From positions 2,418,001 to 2,482,000 of the forward strand of contig NZ_CP045809.1 of assembly GCF_025273675.1 (NCBI RefSeq): a DNA stretch of 64,000 nt. The letters are read 5' to 3'. Both the position numbers and the translations under genes were made by a program. Below the pieces are notes generated by a model that saw nothing but the letters and a program-made list of their open reading frames with translations, did no database searches and was not told where the DNA came from. Of the stretch, positions 1 through 9,888 are shown piece after piece. Every line of letters begins with the position of its first letter. Within the stretch, counting starts at the first letter, position 1. The DNA comes from Gordonia pseudamarae (GTDB taxonomy: Bacteria; Actinomycetota; Actinomycetes; Mycobacteriales; Mycobacteriaceae).

Positions 1-741
1 GGTGAGGGCGAGCAGAAGGATCCGATCGGTGCCACCATCCTGTATCTGCACGGCGGCGGATACATCGGCACCTCGCCCATGATGTATTCGGCGTTCGCAT
101 CGTCGCTGGTACAGGCGACCGGCGCCGAGATCTTCATCGCCGACTACCGGATGGCGCCGGAATTTCCGTTCCCGGCCGGTGTTCTCGATGCCGCCGCGGT
201 GTACCGCGACCTGATGGACCGTGGCGTCGATCCCGAGCACCTCGTCGTCGCCGGGGATTCGGGCGGTGGTGGGCTCGCGGCGTCGTTGCTGATCTATCTG
301 CACGAGAAGTTGATGCCCGCGCCGGCCGCCCTGGTGCTGTTCTCCCCCGAGATCGACCTCGACCTCGACCATCCGTCGATGGTCGACAACGCGTCGAAGG
401 ACATTCTGCCGTGGAGTATTCCGGTCGCCCCCTATCTGCACGGCGTGCAGCCCAACGACCGGAGGGTCTCGATCGCGCATGCCGACCCGGACCCGGCGTG
501 GTTTCCGTACACCTTCGTGTGCTGGGGCGCCGACGAGATGCTGCGCGACGGCATCCGCGAGTTCGTGCAACGACTGCGGGACAACGGGATCGAGGTGTGG
601 GCTATGGAAGAGTACGGAATGTTCCATGTCTTCCCGATCCTGATGCCGTGGGCGGAGGCCTCCAAGCGGGTGTTCCGGTCCCTCGACCGGCTCGCCCGCC
701 GGCACGTGCGACCGGACCCGGAGGCCAGCGCGACGCACTGA
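1..741 (+). CDS. Alpha/beta hydrolase, HSL-type esterase, 5' end outside window
   Basis: The frame is open from base 1, so the N-terminus lies upstream; 246 codons are visible. HGGGY at bases 49-63 is the oxyanion-hole motif of the hormone-sensitive-lipase esterase family. GDSGGGG, with the Ser codon at 259, is the nucleophile elbow. GADEMLRDG and MFHVFP near the C-terminus fit the Asp and His of the triad. The family hydrolyses short acyl or carboxyl esters in the cytoplasm; the substrate cannot be told. A hairpin follows the stop codon, and the next gene converges on it. Confidence 0.88.
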   Translation, partial: GEGEQKDPIGATILYLHGGGYIGTSPMMYSAFASSLVQATGAEIFIADYRMAPEFPFPAGVLDAAAVYRDLMDRGVDPEHLVVAGDSGGGGLAASLLIYLHEKLMPAPAALVLFSPEIDLDLDHPSMVDNASKDILPWSIPVAPYLHGVQPNDRRVSIAHADPDPAWFPYTFVCWGADEMLRDGIREFVQRLRDNGIEVWAMEEYGMFHVFPILMPWAEASKRVFRSLDRLARRHVRPDPEASATH

Positions 742-747
742 GTCGAC

Positions 748-768
748 GCACCGGGCCCTCGCCGGTGC
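748..768. terminator. Hairpin between convergent genes
   Basis: GCACCGG (748-754), a 7-nt loop and CCGGTGC (762-768) form a perfect GC-rich stem between the stop codons of the esterase and the LLM oxidoreductase. There is no T-run, as is common for actinobacterial hairpins, so terminator function is inferred from position. Confidence 0.45.
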
Positions 769-773
769 CGGGC

Positions 774-1844
774 TCAGTCGCCGGTGCTGTCCTGGCGCCG
801 GTAGGCGGCGATGATCGGGGCGAGTTCGTCGGGGGTGGCGCCGTGCAGGATCACCCGGTCGGCGCCGTGGCCGAGTTCCTCGCGTATGCGTCGGGCACAC
901 CGTTCGGCGCTTCCGGTGGCGGCGTGCTGTGTCCATTCGGCAGGCAGCAGCTTGTCCTGGATGTAGCGCAACTGCTCGTCGGTCGCGACGCGGTCGATGG
1001 CGCCGGGGATCGACTGCACCACCTCGTCCTCCCGGAACCGTTGCAGCACGGCCGGATCCCAGTCGTTCGTGGACACCATCAGGTCGCCGTAGCCCTGTAG
1101 GTAGGTGGCCAGCCGACCGATCAGCTTGCTGCGCCGATCCTCTTCGGGCAGGTGATCGCCCACGGTCGCCAGACAGGACCACACCCGCACGTCGTCGGGG
1201 TCGCGGCCGGCACGTTCGGCCGACTCCTTCACCGTGGCCACGCACCGTTGCAGGGTTTCGGGGGCGAAGTAGGTGTGCAGGACGACATCATCGAAGGCGC
1301 GGCCGCCGAGTTCGAGGGTGTTGGGCCCGAACGCCATGATCGCCAGCGGGATGTCCTCGTCGAAGTCGCCGTCCAGGTAGAGCGTCTGGTATTTGCCGAG
1401 CGGTCCGTCGTAGTCGACGTAGGAGCCACCGTGCCACAGGCTGCGCATCACGGTGGCGAACTCCTCCATCTGCGCGGTGGTGATCGGCGGGATACCGAAC
1501 GCCGAGTAGAGCGCGGCGACACCCCGGCCGATCCCGAGGGTGAAGCGGCCACCGGACAGCCTGTGCAGGGTGGTGCCCCAGGACGCGGTGATCAGGGGAT
1601 GGCGGGTGTTGTGGTTGGTCGCGCCGGTGGCGATCTGCATCCGTGAGGTGACCGCACACGCGGCGGCGCTGATGGTGGTGGCCTCCTTGAGGTTCCAGCG
1701 TTCGGACACGAATGCGGTGCCCAGGCCCAGTTCCTCTCCCCTGCGGGCCTCGTCCATCACGCCGGCGGGTCCGGCCCCGCCCGCGCCGGGGAGCAGATAG
1801 TAGCCGAGCTCATCGAGGACGCGGTCGTCGGATTCTGTGGTCAT
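774..1844 (-). CDS. LLM-class flavin/F420-dependent oxidoreductase (TIGR03857-like)
   Basis: 356 residues with the luciferase-like monooxygenase pattern: an early GLGTAFVSERW segment, TGATNHNTRHPL, and GGRFTLGIGRG near residue 100. The overall wording resembles the F420-dependent TIGR03857 subfamily of Mycobacteriales. Such enzymes use FMN or coenzyme F420 to reduce or oxidise small organic substrates, and the substrate is not predictable. The ATG is preceded by AAGGAGA at good spacing. Upstream lies a decayed phosphotransferase gene in the same orientation, which suggests an eroded operon. The reaction is uncertain but the family is clear. Confidence 0.85.
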   Translation of the reverse strand: MTTESDDRVLDELGYYLLPGAGGAGPAGVMDEARRGEELGLGTAFVSERWNLKEATTISAAACAVTSRMQIATGATNHNTRHPLITASWGTTLHRLSGGRFTLGIGRGVAALYSAFGIPPITTAQMEEFATVMRSLWHGGSYVDYDGPLGKYQTLYLDGDFDEDIPLAIMAFGPNTLELGGRAFDDVVLHTYFAPETLQRCVATVKESAERAGRDPDDVRVWSCLATVGDHLPEEDRRSKLIGRLATYLQGYGDLMVSTNDWDPAVLQRFREDEVVQSIPGAIDRVATDEQLRYIQDKLLPAEWTQHAATGSAERCARRIREELGHGADRVILHGATPDELAPIIAAYRRQDSTGD

Positions 1845-1858
1845 CGGTGCGGTCTCCT

Positions 1859-2355
1859 TCAGATGGACGGTTCGCGGATCAGGTCGAAGGTGCCGAGCTC
1901 GCGGATGGCGCGTGATGAGCGAGTCAGCAGGGTTCGCATCATTTCTTGTGACCTGTGTGAGGGGGTGGCGATGTACACGTACCCTATCGTCGCGATCGGT
2001 TTGAGCTGCATGACTCCCAACCGGTAGTCGTCCCAGCAGGTTTCGGCCGGGTAGTCGGTGACTCCGAGTTCACCGAGCCGGCGATGGTAGGTGGCCACCA
2101 GGTCGCGTTCGGCGTGCGCCCGGGTTTCCGGCGGCAGCCCGCCGGTCACGACGTCGGAAGGTCGCGCACGAGGTTGCCGATGGCTGTGTTCCGCCGGTCC
2201 ACGACCCTGAGCGAGCTCGCGCCGGGTGCGAAAAGCACGTTGTTGAGTCGGCAGTCTCCGTGCAGGATGCTGAACCGTTCGGATGCGACCAACAGCCCTG
2301 TCGGGCCACCGAGTTCGTCGATACGGTGAGATTCGGCCGAAAGATCAGGAGGCGC
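1859..2355 (-). pseudogene. Decayed phosphotransferase (APH/choline-kinase fold), C-terminal part
   Basis: Reading on the minus strand, HGDCRLNNVLF (kinase catalytic loop) is followed by VVDRRNTAIGNLVRDL, a degraded form of the family's usual VVDWQ..RDL segment. The frame stops at about 2146 (DLPTS then stop). The expected continuation, TGGLPPETRAHAERDLVATY through IREPSI, is in the next frame, 1859-2149. One missing base inside the RDL codons restores a single frame. The N-terminal half of the kinase is absent because a VOC gene begins at 2359. It is therefore truncated and frameshifted. An intact relative on the plus strand starts at 2973. Confidence 0.75.
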
Positions 2356-2358
2356 AAG

Positions 2359-2712
2359 GTGAGTGACCACGAAGTGAAGATGATCGTCCTGTCCACCGAC
2401 AATCTCGATGAGTCGATCGCGTTTTACACCGACACCCTCGGGTTCCCGCTGAAATTCCGCGACGGCGCACATTTCGCCGCCCTCGACGGTGGCTCTGTCA
2501 CCATCGCACTGGCCACCGCGGTGGATCACCCGATTCACGGGCAAGTGGTGGTGGGTGTCAAGACCACCGACGTCGACGCCTCGGCGAAGGCCGTCGAGGC
2601 GGCGGGCGGTGGAATCGTCCAACCGGCCTACGATGACGCACATGAGCGTCGGGCCGTCGTCTACGACAACAAGGGCAACGGCCTGGTGCTCTACAGCCCC
2701 CTCAACAGGTGA
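2359..2712 (+). CDS. VOC (glyoxalase/bleomycin-resistance) family protein
   Basis: 117 residues. The start is GTG at 2359, with a perfect AGGAGG at 2347-2352, preferred over upstream in-frame codons that would overlap the phosphotransferase remnant. MIVLSTDNLDESIAFYTDTL is the opening beta-alpha of a VOC module, and the C-terminal VVYDNKGNGLVLYSP supplies the last strand with its usual DxxGN-like turn. Members are metal-dependent lyases, dioxygenases or antibiotic-binding proteins. Nothing in the sequence points to one substrate. Confidence 0.82.
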   Translation: MSDHEVKMIVLSTDNLDESIAFYTDTLGFPLKFRDGAHFAALDGGSVTIALATAVDHPIHGQVVVGVKTTDVDASAKAVEAAGGGIVQPAYDDAHERRAVVYDNKGNGLVLYSPLNR

Positions 2713-2960
2713 GCGATGCTTGGGCCGGGGCGGTCCGGTCGCCGCCGTCGAGGGCGCGCACGGTCAGGCCCCACTCGGTGAGAAGCTCCCCGCTCACCAC
2801 GATGCGGCCGGTATGCCTCGGAGGTGTGCTGCTACTTCCCCGGTTTGTCCCCGACCCGGGCGGACCTGGAAGCGTTGGTCGAGTCGGTATACCGGATCGA
2901 CGCGCCGGGATCGGATGTCTCGTCGCCGCAACGGTAAACATCACCGTGTGGGTGACGTGA
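2713..2960. other. Non-coding gap with possible gene remnants
   Basis: No complete gene is seen. On the plus strand, bases about 2812-2937 read as a plausible protein tail (ADLEALVESVYRID, ending at TAA 2935). On the minus strand, about 2705-2815 reads TGRIVVSGELLTEWGLTV in good codon usage. Neither has a start or a Shine-Dalgarno site. I read them as fragments of lost genes beside the kinase, and cannot assign a family. Confidence 0.3.
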
Positions 2961-2972
2961 TGCTGTTCACAG

Positions 2973-4991
2973 ATGTATGTTGGCGTGATGCAGAGCGCTG
3001 AGCAGCACACCGGCAGTACTCTCGTCGCCCACCCCGATCAGGTCACCGCCGACTGGCTCGGTGGTGTGCTCGGCACCCGTGTCGAGGGCTTTGTCATCGA
3101 CACCGTCGGCACAGGTCAGGTCAGCGATTGCTACCGCATCACCCTGCGCTACGGGCCGGGGGCGTCGGGACCGGCGTCGGTGATCATGAAGGTACCCGCG
3201 GCCGACGCCAACAGCAGACAGACGGGATCGGGTCTGGGGCTGTACGAAGCCGAGTTCCGTTTTTACCGGGATATGTCGCCGCATCTGCACGATGCGCCCC
3301 TGGCGCTCTGCCACAGTGCCAAGATGGACACCGGGACCGGGGATTTCCACCTGCTGATGGCGGACGCCGCACCGGCGGTGCCCGGCAACGAACTCGACGG
3401 CGCCACCCCCGAACAGGCACGTGCCGCGGTGGCCGGCCTCGGGCGCCTGCATACGCTGCTGGCCCAGAACCCCGACCTGGTCCGGGGCCAGTGGCTCGAC
3501 CGCATGAGCAACGTCCTGAGCCCCGAACTCGTCGCCCAGCTGTACGCGATGTTTCTCGACAGGTTCGGCGCCCGCCTCACCGCCGACCAGCGTCGGGTCT
3601 GCGACGGGCTGGTCGACGGCTTTGCCCACTACATGCAGCTCGCGGCCGCCCAGCCGCAGGGGCTGATTCACGGCGACTTCCGGCTGGACAATCTGCTGTT
3701 CGGTGACGGCCGGAGCGCCCCGGCACTGAGCATCGTCGATTGGCAGGGCGCGATGCGGGGCGCGGCTCTCAACGATCTGGCGTACTTCCTGGGCTGCGCC
3801 CTGACCGAGCAGGTCCGCGCCGACCATTTCGACGAGCTTCTCGAGGTCTATCTCGCCGCGCGCACCGACGCCGGCGCGCCCGGGGCGGACGATGTGCGCG
3901 AGAGCGTCCGGCTGCTGAGTTTCGCCGGTGTGACGATGGCGATCGCGGCGTCGGTGTTGGTGGAGCAGACCGACCGCGGCGACGAGATGTTCATGCTGAT
4001 GCTGAGCCGTCAGTGCGCGTTCGTGATCGAGAGCGATGCGCTGGCGTTGCTGACCGCGTCCCCGGACGCGCGCCTGCGGCCGGCACCGACCGACGAACGC
4101 CCGCACCCGGCGACGGCCGAACCGTGGTGGGGGGAAAGCTGGTACGCCGATTTCGTCGACGAGAAGGCCGGGATCGGCGGCTGGTTCCGGCTCGGGGTCA
4201 TGCCGAACGAGAACACCACCTGGGTGCACGGCTTCCTGTGCGGCCCCGACATGCCGACCGTCGCCGTCAATCAGACCCTGCCCGCGCCGTTGCCCGATCC
4301 GTGGCAGATCACCACGCCCACCATCGAATTCGGACACGAGATAGACGTGCCGCTGCATCGCAACAGGTGGACGTTGCGCGGCACCGCACAGGCCTACGCC
4401 ACCCCGTCCGACGCGCTGCACGGGACACGCGGACGCGCGGTGCCGATCGACGTGGATCTGGTGTGGCGCACGAGCGGCAGACCGTATCGCTACTCGATCG
4501 TTCCGCGCTACGAAATACCGTGCACCGCATCCGGGACCGTCCGGATCGGCGACACCACACACACCATCGCCGACGTCCCCGCCCAGCGCGACCACTCGTG
4601 GGCGCCCCGCGACTGGTGGTCGATGGACTGGACGTGGAGTGCGCTGCACCTGGACGACGGCACGCACGTGCACGCCGTGCAGGTCAGGATTCCCGGATTC
4701 GAGGCACCACCCATGGGTTACGTGCAGTCCTCCGGCGTCCCCATCGCCGAGGTCACCGCCGTGGTGCCCACCGAAACCTTCGCCGGCGACGGCGAGATCA
4801 CCGAGACCCGTGTGGCGGTGGAGCCCGGTGGGCTCACCCTGACACTGGCAACCGCCGGACACGCACCCATCGCACTGGTCGACGGCGCCGGCCGCACCAC
4901 GCACTTTCTGCGCACGTGGGGCCCGATCACCACAAACGACGGCCGCCACGGTGTCGGTTGGGTTGAATGTAATCAGGTGCAACAACAGTAG
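2973..4991 (+). CDS. Phosphotransferase fused to a DUF7064-like C-terminal domain
   Basis: 672 residues (ATG 2973; ATG 2988 is an alternative; no clear Shine-Dalgarno). The first ~350 residues are an aminoglycoside-phosphotransferase/ecdysteroid-kinase fold. VIMKVPA carries the ATP-binding Lys, LIHGDFRLDNLLF is the catalytic loop, and IVDWQGAMRG holds the metal-binding Asp. After a linker, the C-terminal ~280 residues are beta-rich with many Trp (ERPHPATAEPWWGESWY, DHSWAPRDWWSMDWTW) and match the Svf1/hydroxyneurosporene-synthase-like DUF7064 style. These two domains are often adjacent in actinobacteria. Phosphorylation of a lipid, sterol or other small alcohol is likely, with the substrate unknown. 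A decayed relative lies at 1859-2355. Confidence 0.8.
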   Translation: MYVGVMQSAEQHTGSTLVAHPDQVTADWLGGVLGTRVEGFVIDTVGTGQVSDCYRITLRYGPGASGPASVIMKVPAADANSRQTGSGLGLYEAEFRFYRDMSPHLHDAPLALCHSAKMDTGTGDFHLLMADAAPAVPGNELDGATPEQARAAVAGLGRLHTLLAQNPDLVRGQWLDRMSNVLSPELVAQLYAMFLDRFGARLTADQRRVCDGLVDGFAHYMQLAAAQPQGLIHGDFRLDNLLFGDGRSAPALSIVDWQGAMRGAALNDLAYFLGCALTEQVRADHFDELLEVYLAARTDAGAPGADDVRESVRLLSFAGVTMAIAASVLVEQTDRGDEMFMLMLSRQCAFVIESDALALLTASPDARLRPAPTDERPHPATAEPWWGESWYADFVDEKAGIGGWFRLGVMPNENTTWVHGFLCGPDMPTVAVNQTLPAPLPDPWQITTPTIEFGHEIDVPLHRNRWTLRGTAQAYATPSDALHGTRGRAVPIDVDLVWRTSGRPYRYSIVPRYEIPCTASGTVRIGDTTHTIADVPAQRDHSWAPRDWWSMDWTWSALHLDDGTHVHAVQVRIPGFEAPPMGYVQSSGVPIAEVTAVVPTETFAGDGEITETRVAVEPGGLTLTLATAGHAPIALVDGAGRTTHFLRTWGPITTNDGRHGVGWVECNQVQQQ

Positions 4992-5003
4992 GGAGCCTGC
5001 AAC

Positions 5004-5321
5004 ATGTCCATCGTCGTCGTCGCGACCATCACCCCCCGACCGGGCGCCGAGGACGCGGTCCGCAACGCGTTGCTCGCCGCGATCCCCGAGGTGCACGCCG
5101 AACCCGGTTGCGAGAAGTATGCGTTGCACGAATCCACCGGCGAGACCACCTCATTCGTGATGCTCGAGCGTTGGGAGTCGGTGGAGGCCCTGGCCGTCCA
5201 CGGCACCGCACCCGCCCTGGTCGCACTCGGCGCCGCGATCGGCGACCTGCTCGCCGCACCGCTCGATGTGCGGACCTTCACCGCCACCCCGGCGGGTGCG
5301 GAGGACAAGGGCGTGATCTAA
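5004..5321 (+). CDS. Antibiotic-biosynthesis-monooxygenase (ABM) domain protein
   Basis: 105 residues forming one ABM dimeric alpha/beta-barrel unit: SIVVVATITPRPGAEDAVR at the N-terminus, HAEPGCEKYALHE and FVMLERWES in the middle. The family includes YgiN-type quinol monooxygenases and cofactor-free oxygenases. The ATG at 5004 follows GGGAG at good spacing and lies 12 bases after the kinase stop codon, so the two genes are probably co-transcribed. The substrate is not readable. Confidence 0.85.
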   Translation: MSIVVVATITPRPGAEDAVRNALLAAIPEVHAEPGCEKYALHESTGETTSFVMLERWESVEALAVHGTAPALVALGAAIGDLLAAPLDVRTFTATPAGAEDKGVI

Positions 5322-5397
5322 TCGGCCGCCGGCCCGTGCCGAAGGCTCGCCGCACCCGCCCGGAACAGAACATGTCCCGGCGGTGTTGAGTGCGGGT

Positions 5398-5748
5398 ATG
5401 GCAACCATTGACCTCAAGACCGCCGACTTCGATTCCACCGTCGCCGACAACGATATCGTTCTCGTCGACTTCTGGGCATCCTGGTGCGGGCCGTGCCGCC
5501 AGTTCGGGCCGATCTTCGAACGGGTTTCCGAGAAGCATCCCGGGGTGGTGTTCGCCAAGGTCGACACCGAGGCCGAGCAGCAGCTGGCCTCGGCCGCCGG
5601 TATCAAGTCCATCCCGACGCTGATGGTGTTCAAACAGGGATATCTGGTGTTCAACCAGGCCGGTGCGTTGCCGCCGGACGCCCTGGAGGATCTGGTCAAT
5701 CAGGTCATCGATCTCGACGTCGAGAAGGCACTGGCCGACCAGGGCTGA
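5398..5748 (+). CDS. Thioredoxin
   Basis: 116 residues from ATG 5398; an upstream in-frame start at 5383 would only add a non-conserved MLSAG. DFWASWCGPCRQF contains the classic WCGPC redox centre, and SIPTLMVFKQG carries the cis-Pro. A full-length single-domain cytosolic thioredoxin that reduces protein disulfides. It lacks a signal peptide. It sits between an ABM protein and a very short ORF, and no thioredoxin reductase is nearby. Confidence 0.95.
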   Translation: MATIDLKTADFDSTVADNDIVLVDFWASWCGPCRQFGPIFERVSEKHPGVVFAKVDTEAEQQLASAAGIKSIPTLMVFKQGYLVFNQAGALPPDALEDLVNQVIDLDVEKALADQG

Positions 5749-5831
5749 CCAACTCATACTGTAAGGTGTTCGGTTAGCTCCACGGTGGCACCTGCCGGTC
5801 GCTGCCGAACATCTCATAGAAGGCGACCTCG

Positions 5832-5936
5832 ATGGCCGATCAGCAGCAAGAACCGACTTTCATCCAGAAGATCCTCATGAAGGTTGCCATCAAGGTCTAC
5901 CAAATCAAGCAGAAATTCAGTAAGCCCGCGCAGTAG
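5832..5936 (+). CDS. Small ORF, 34 residues, function unknown
   Basis: ATG 5832 to TAG 5936 gives a 34-residue basic peptide, starting MADQQQEPTFIQKILMKVA and rich in Lys and Ile. AGAAGG (5818-5823) lies 8 bases before the ATG, a good Shine-Dalgarno. A perfect 13-bp intrinsic terminator begins 31 bases after the stop. Base composition is visibly more AT-rich than the neighbours. A ribosome site, a short frame and a dedicated terminator argue for a real gene. The middle (residues 8-30) could form one amphipathic helix. I do not recognise the family. Confidence 0.6.
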   Translation: MADQQQEPTFIQKILMKVAIKVYQIKQKFSKPAQ

Positions 5937-5967
5937 TGCGCCATAGGTGCGCCGGCACCGTTCTTCG

Positions 5968-6006
5968 ACGGCCTGTATCCCTGAGGTGGATACAGGCCGT
6001 TTGTGC
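5968..6006 (+). terminator. Intrinsic terminator after the 34-residue ORF
   Basis: ACGGCCTGTATCC (5968-5980), a 7-nt loop, then GGATACAGGCCGT (5988-6000) and TTTGTG form a perfect 13-bp stem. It insulates the thioredoxin/small-ORF unit from the FKBP gene. Confidence 0.85.
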
Positions 6007-6053
6007 TGCTCCCCATCGTGTGGCCGCGGCCACGCTTAGGTAGCGTGTACCCG

Positions 6054-6644
6054 GTGAAACTCAAGCATGGGATCGTTGTCTCCGTAGCGCTCGCGGGATT
6101 GCTCGCGGGCTGCGGCTCGTCGGATTCCGATTCCGACGACACCGCCGCCAACACCAGCGCAACCGCCGCCCCCGATTCGGGCAGCCTGTCCTGTCCCACC
6201 GACGCCCCGGCCGCCGACACCGCACCGCAGTGGACGCTCGACGGTGAGAGCGGCAAGTTGGAGATGGTCGGCTCCACCGACAGCGCCGGACCGCTGATCA
6301 AGGTCACCAAACCGTTCAAGGTCACCGAGACCACGGTCAAGACGTTGACCGAGGGCACCGGCCCCGAGGTGAGCGACACCGCGACGGTGACGGTCTGCTA
6401 TACGGGCGTCAACGGCCGTGACGGCAACGTCTTCGACAGTGCCTACCAGCGTGGTGAACCGAGCTCGTTCGGTGTCGCCGGTGTCGTCGCCGGCTTCGGC
6501 AAGGCGCTGGTCGGCCAGAAGGTCGGTTCGACCGTGGGTGTGGCGATCATCCCGGCCGACGGCTATCCCGACGGCCAGCCGGGCGCCGGGATCGAGAAGG
6601 ACGACACCATCGTATTCGCCATCAAGATCCTCGCCGCCCAGTAG
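6054..6644 (+). CDS. FKBP-type peptidyl-prolyl isomerase, lipoprotein
   Basis: 196 residues from GTG 6054 (GTG 6045 is a possible alternative). The N-terminus, VKLKHGIVVSVALAGLLAGC, is a signal peptide ending in the lipobox LAGC, so the mature protein should be lipidated on that Cys and anchored outside the membrane. A Ser/Asp/Ala-rich linker follows. The C-terminal ~100 residues carry the FKBP fold (VTVCYTGV, VFDSAYQRG, VVAGFGKALVGQKVGS, GYPDGQPGAGI, DTIVFAIKI). The role is cis-trans isomerisation of X-Pro bonds in secreted proteins. In M. tuberculosis-like genomes such genes occur alone, as here. Confidence 0.9.
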   Translation: MKLKHGIVVSVALAGLLAGCGSSDSDSDDTAANTSATAAPDSGSLSCPTDAPAADTAPQWTLDGESGKLEMVGSTDSAGPLIKVTKPFKVTETTVKTLTEGTGPEVSDTATVTVCYTGVNGRDGNVFDSAYQRGEPSSFGVAGVVAGFGKALVGQKVGSTVGVAIIPADGYPDGQPGAGIEKDDTIVFAIKILAAQ

Positions 6645-6651
6645 CCACGGG

Positions 6652-6835
6652 TCACGCCGGTCGCTGCTGGATGCGGACCATGTTTCCCGACGGGTCGCGC
6701 ACCGCGCAGTCACGCAGACCGTACGGCTGATCCGTCGGCTCCTGAATGATCTCGGCGCCGCCTTTGACCAGTGTGTCGAAGGCGGCACCGAGGTCGCATG
6801 TCGGTGATAGCCATGCCGCCCCGGCGCAGCGCCGC
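6652..6835 (-). pseudogene. Truncated, frameshifted VOC-family remnant
   Basis: The minus-strand frame ending at 6652 reads DLGAAFDTLVKGGAEIIQEP and RDCAVRDPSGNMVRIQQ, the C-terminal half of a glyoxalase-like domain. The preceding expected GGMAITDM is in another frame, so there is a single-base frameshift at about 6792, and no proper N-terminus exists before the UvrA paralogue gene ends at 6872. It is a dead gene fragment. Confidence 0.7.
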
Positions 6836-6871
6836 CGGGTCCCGGGCCCGTTGTGGCGCGATGCCCACCGG

Positions 6872-9256
<2,385 letters not shown>

Positions 9257-9332
9257 GGATTCGAGAGTATCCCGCTGTGCTGCTGTACCACTCGTGCCCG
9301 GTCATTTGAGAAGCCGGCATCGGCTACATGTT

Positions 9333-9374
9333 CTGACCATGTTCAGTGAACCGGTTCAGTCAGGGTGTGGTCAG
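9333..9374. promoter_or_regulatory. Nested palindrome upstream of the UvrA paralogue
   Basis: CTGACC (9333-9338) and GGTCAG (9369-9374) flank the perfect palindrome GAACCGGTTC (9348-9357), with a direct repeat TTCAGT around it. It lies 77-118 bases before the uvrA-like start, in the divergent intergenic region, and looks like a dimeric repressor site. Confidence 0.45.
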
Positions 9375-9453
9375 GGGTGCGGGTGGTGCAGGGCCGGCGG
9401 CACCCGCCGTGCGAGTTGGTGCGCCGGGTGTCGCCGGTCATCCGAACAGATGA

Positions 9454-9471
9454 ATCTGATAAACATCAGAT
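9454..9471. promoter_or_regulatory. Inverted repeat upstream of the EspC-like gene
   Basis: ATCTGAT-AAAC-ATCAGAT is a perfect 7-bp inverted repeat with a 4-nt spacer in an AT-rich patch 88 bases before the EspC-like start. It is probably an operator or promoter element; the regulator is unknown. Confidence 0.4.
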
Positions 9472-9512
9472 AAACATGGAACCTTTCGGCCTCCCGGTGC
9501 GTCTGATTCGCG

Positions 9513-9548
9513 GATGTCACCGTCGCAGAAGATGTCACCGTCGTAGAA
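9513..9548 (+). repeat. 18-bp tandem duplication next to the ribosome site
   Basis: The unit GATGTCACCGTCGCAGAA (9513-9530) is repeated at 9531-9548 with one change (CGCAGAA to CGTAGAA). The second copy runs directly into GGGAG before the ATG at 9559. Confidence 0.8.
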
Positions 9549-9558
9549 GGGAGCCACC

Positions 9559-9888
9559 ATGTCCACGCACAGTTCGCTGGGTGCCGCCGTCAAGGCCGCC
9601 GTACACGATCTGCTCGTCCTCGACCCGGACGAGGTCACCGCGATCGCCGCACGTTGGGAACACGCCGCCGAGGAGGTCGGGCGCCTGGCGTTCGATCCAC
9701 CCCGCCGGATCGCCGGAACCTCGAGCACCGTGATCGCGGCACTGCACACCACGGGAGACCGGGCGGCATCGGCCGCCGACATGCTCGCCGCACAACTGCG
9801 CTTCACGGCCACCACGTGCCGCCGGGCGGCCGCGGAACTGTCGGCAACCGACGAGTCCTCGTGCCCGGGTATCAACGGGGCCGGCTGA
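9559..9888 (+). CDS. EspC-like type VII secretion-associated protein (predicted)
   Basis: 109 residues, all-helical and Ala-rich. The opening LVLDPDEVTAIAARWEHAAEEV resembles the DUF2580/EspC family (ESX secretion target-like proteins), and a second long helix follows through TATTCRRAAAELSATDE. AGAAGGGAG precedes the ATG. Its stop overlaps the next start (TGATG), so the two proteins are made together and probably pair, as small helical partners do with ESX substrates. The family call is by pattern only. Confidence 0.6.
   Translation: MSTHSSLGAAVKAAVHDLLVLDPDEVTAIAARWEHAAEEVGRLAFDPPRRIAGTSSTVIAALHTTGDRAASAADMLAAQLRFTATTCRRAAAELSATDESSCPGINGAG

Noticed and set aside
2967..5129. Long open minus-strand frame opposite the kinase fusion
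   Set aside because: It is antisense to a protein with clear kinase motifs, is rich in Arg/Gly/His, and shows no domain. High GC keeps mirror frames open.
9348..9357. Mycobacterial LexA (SOS) box
   Set aside because: GAAC and GTTC are 2 bases apart instead of the 4 of the consensus box.
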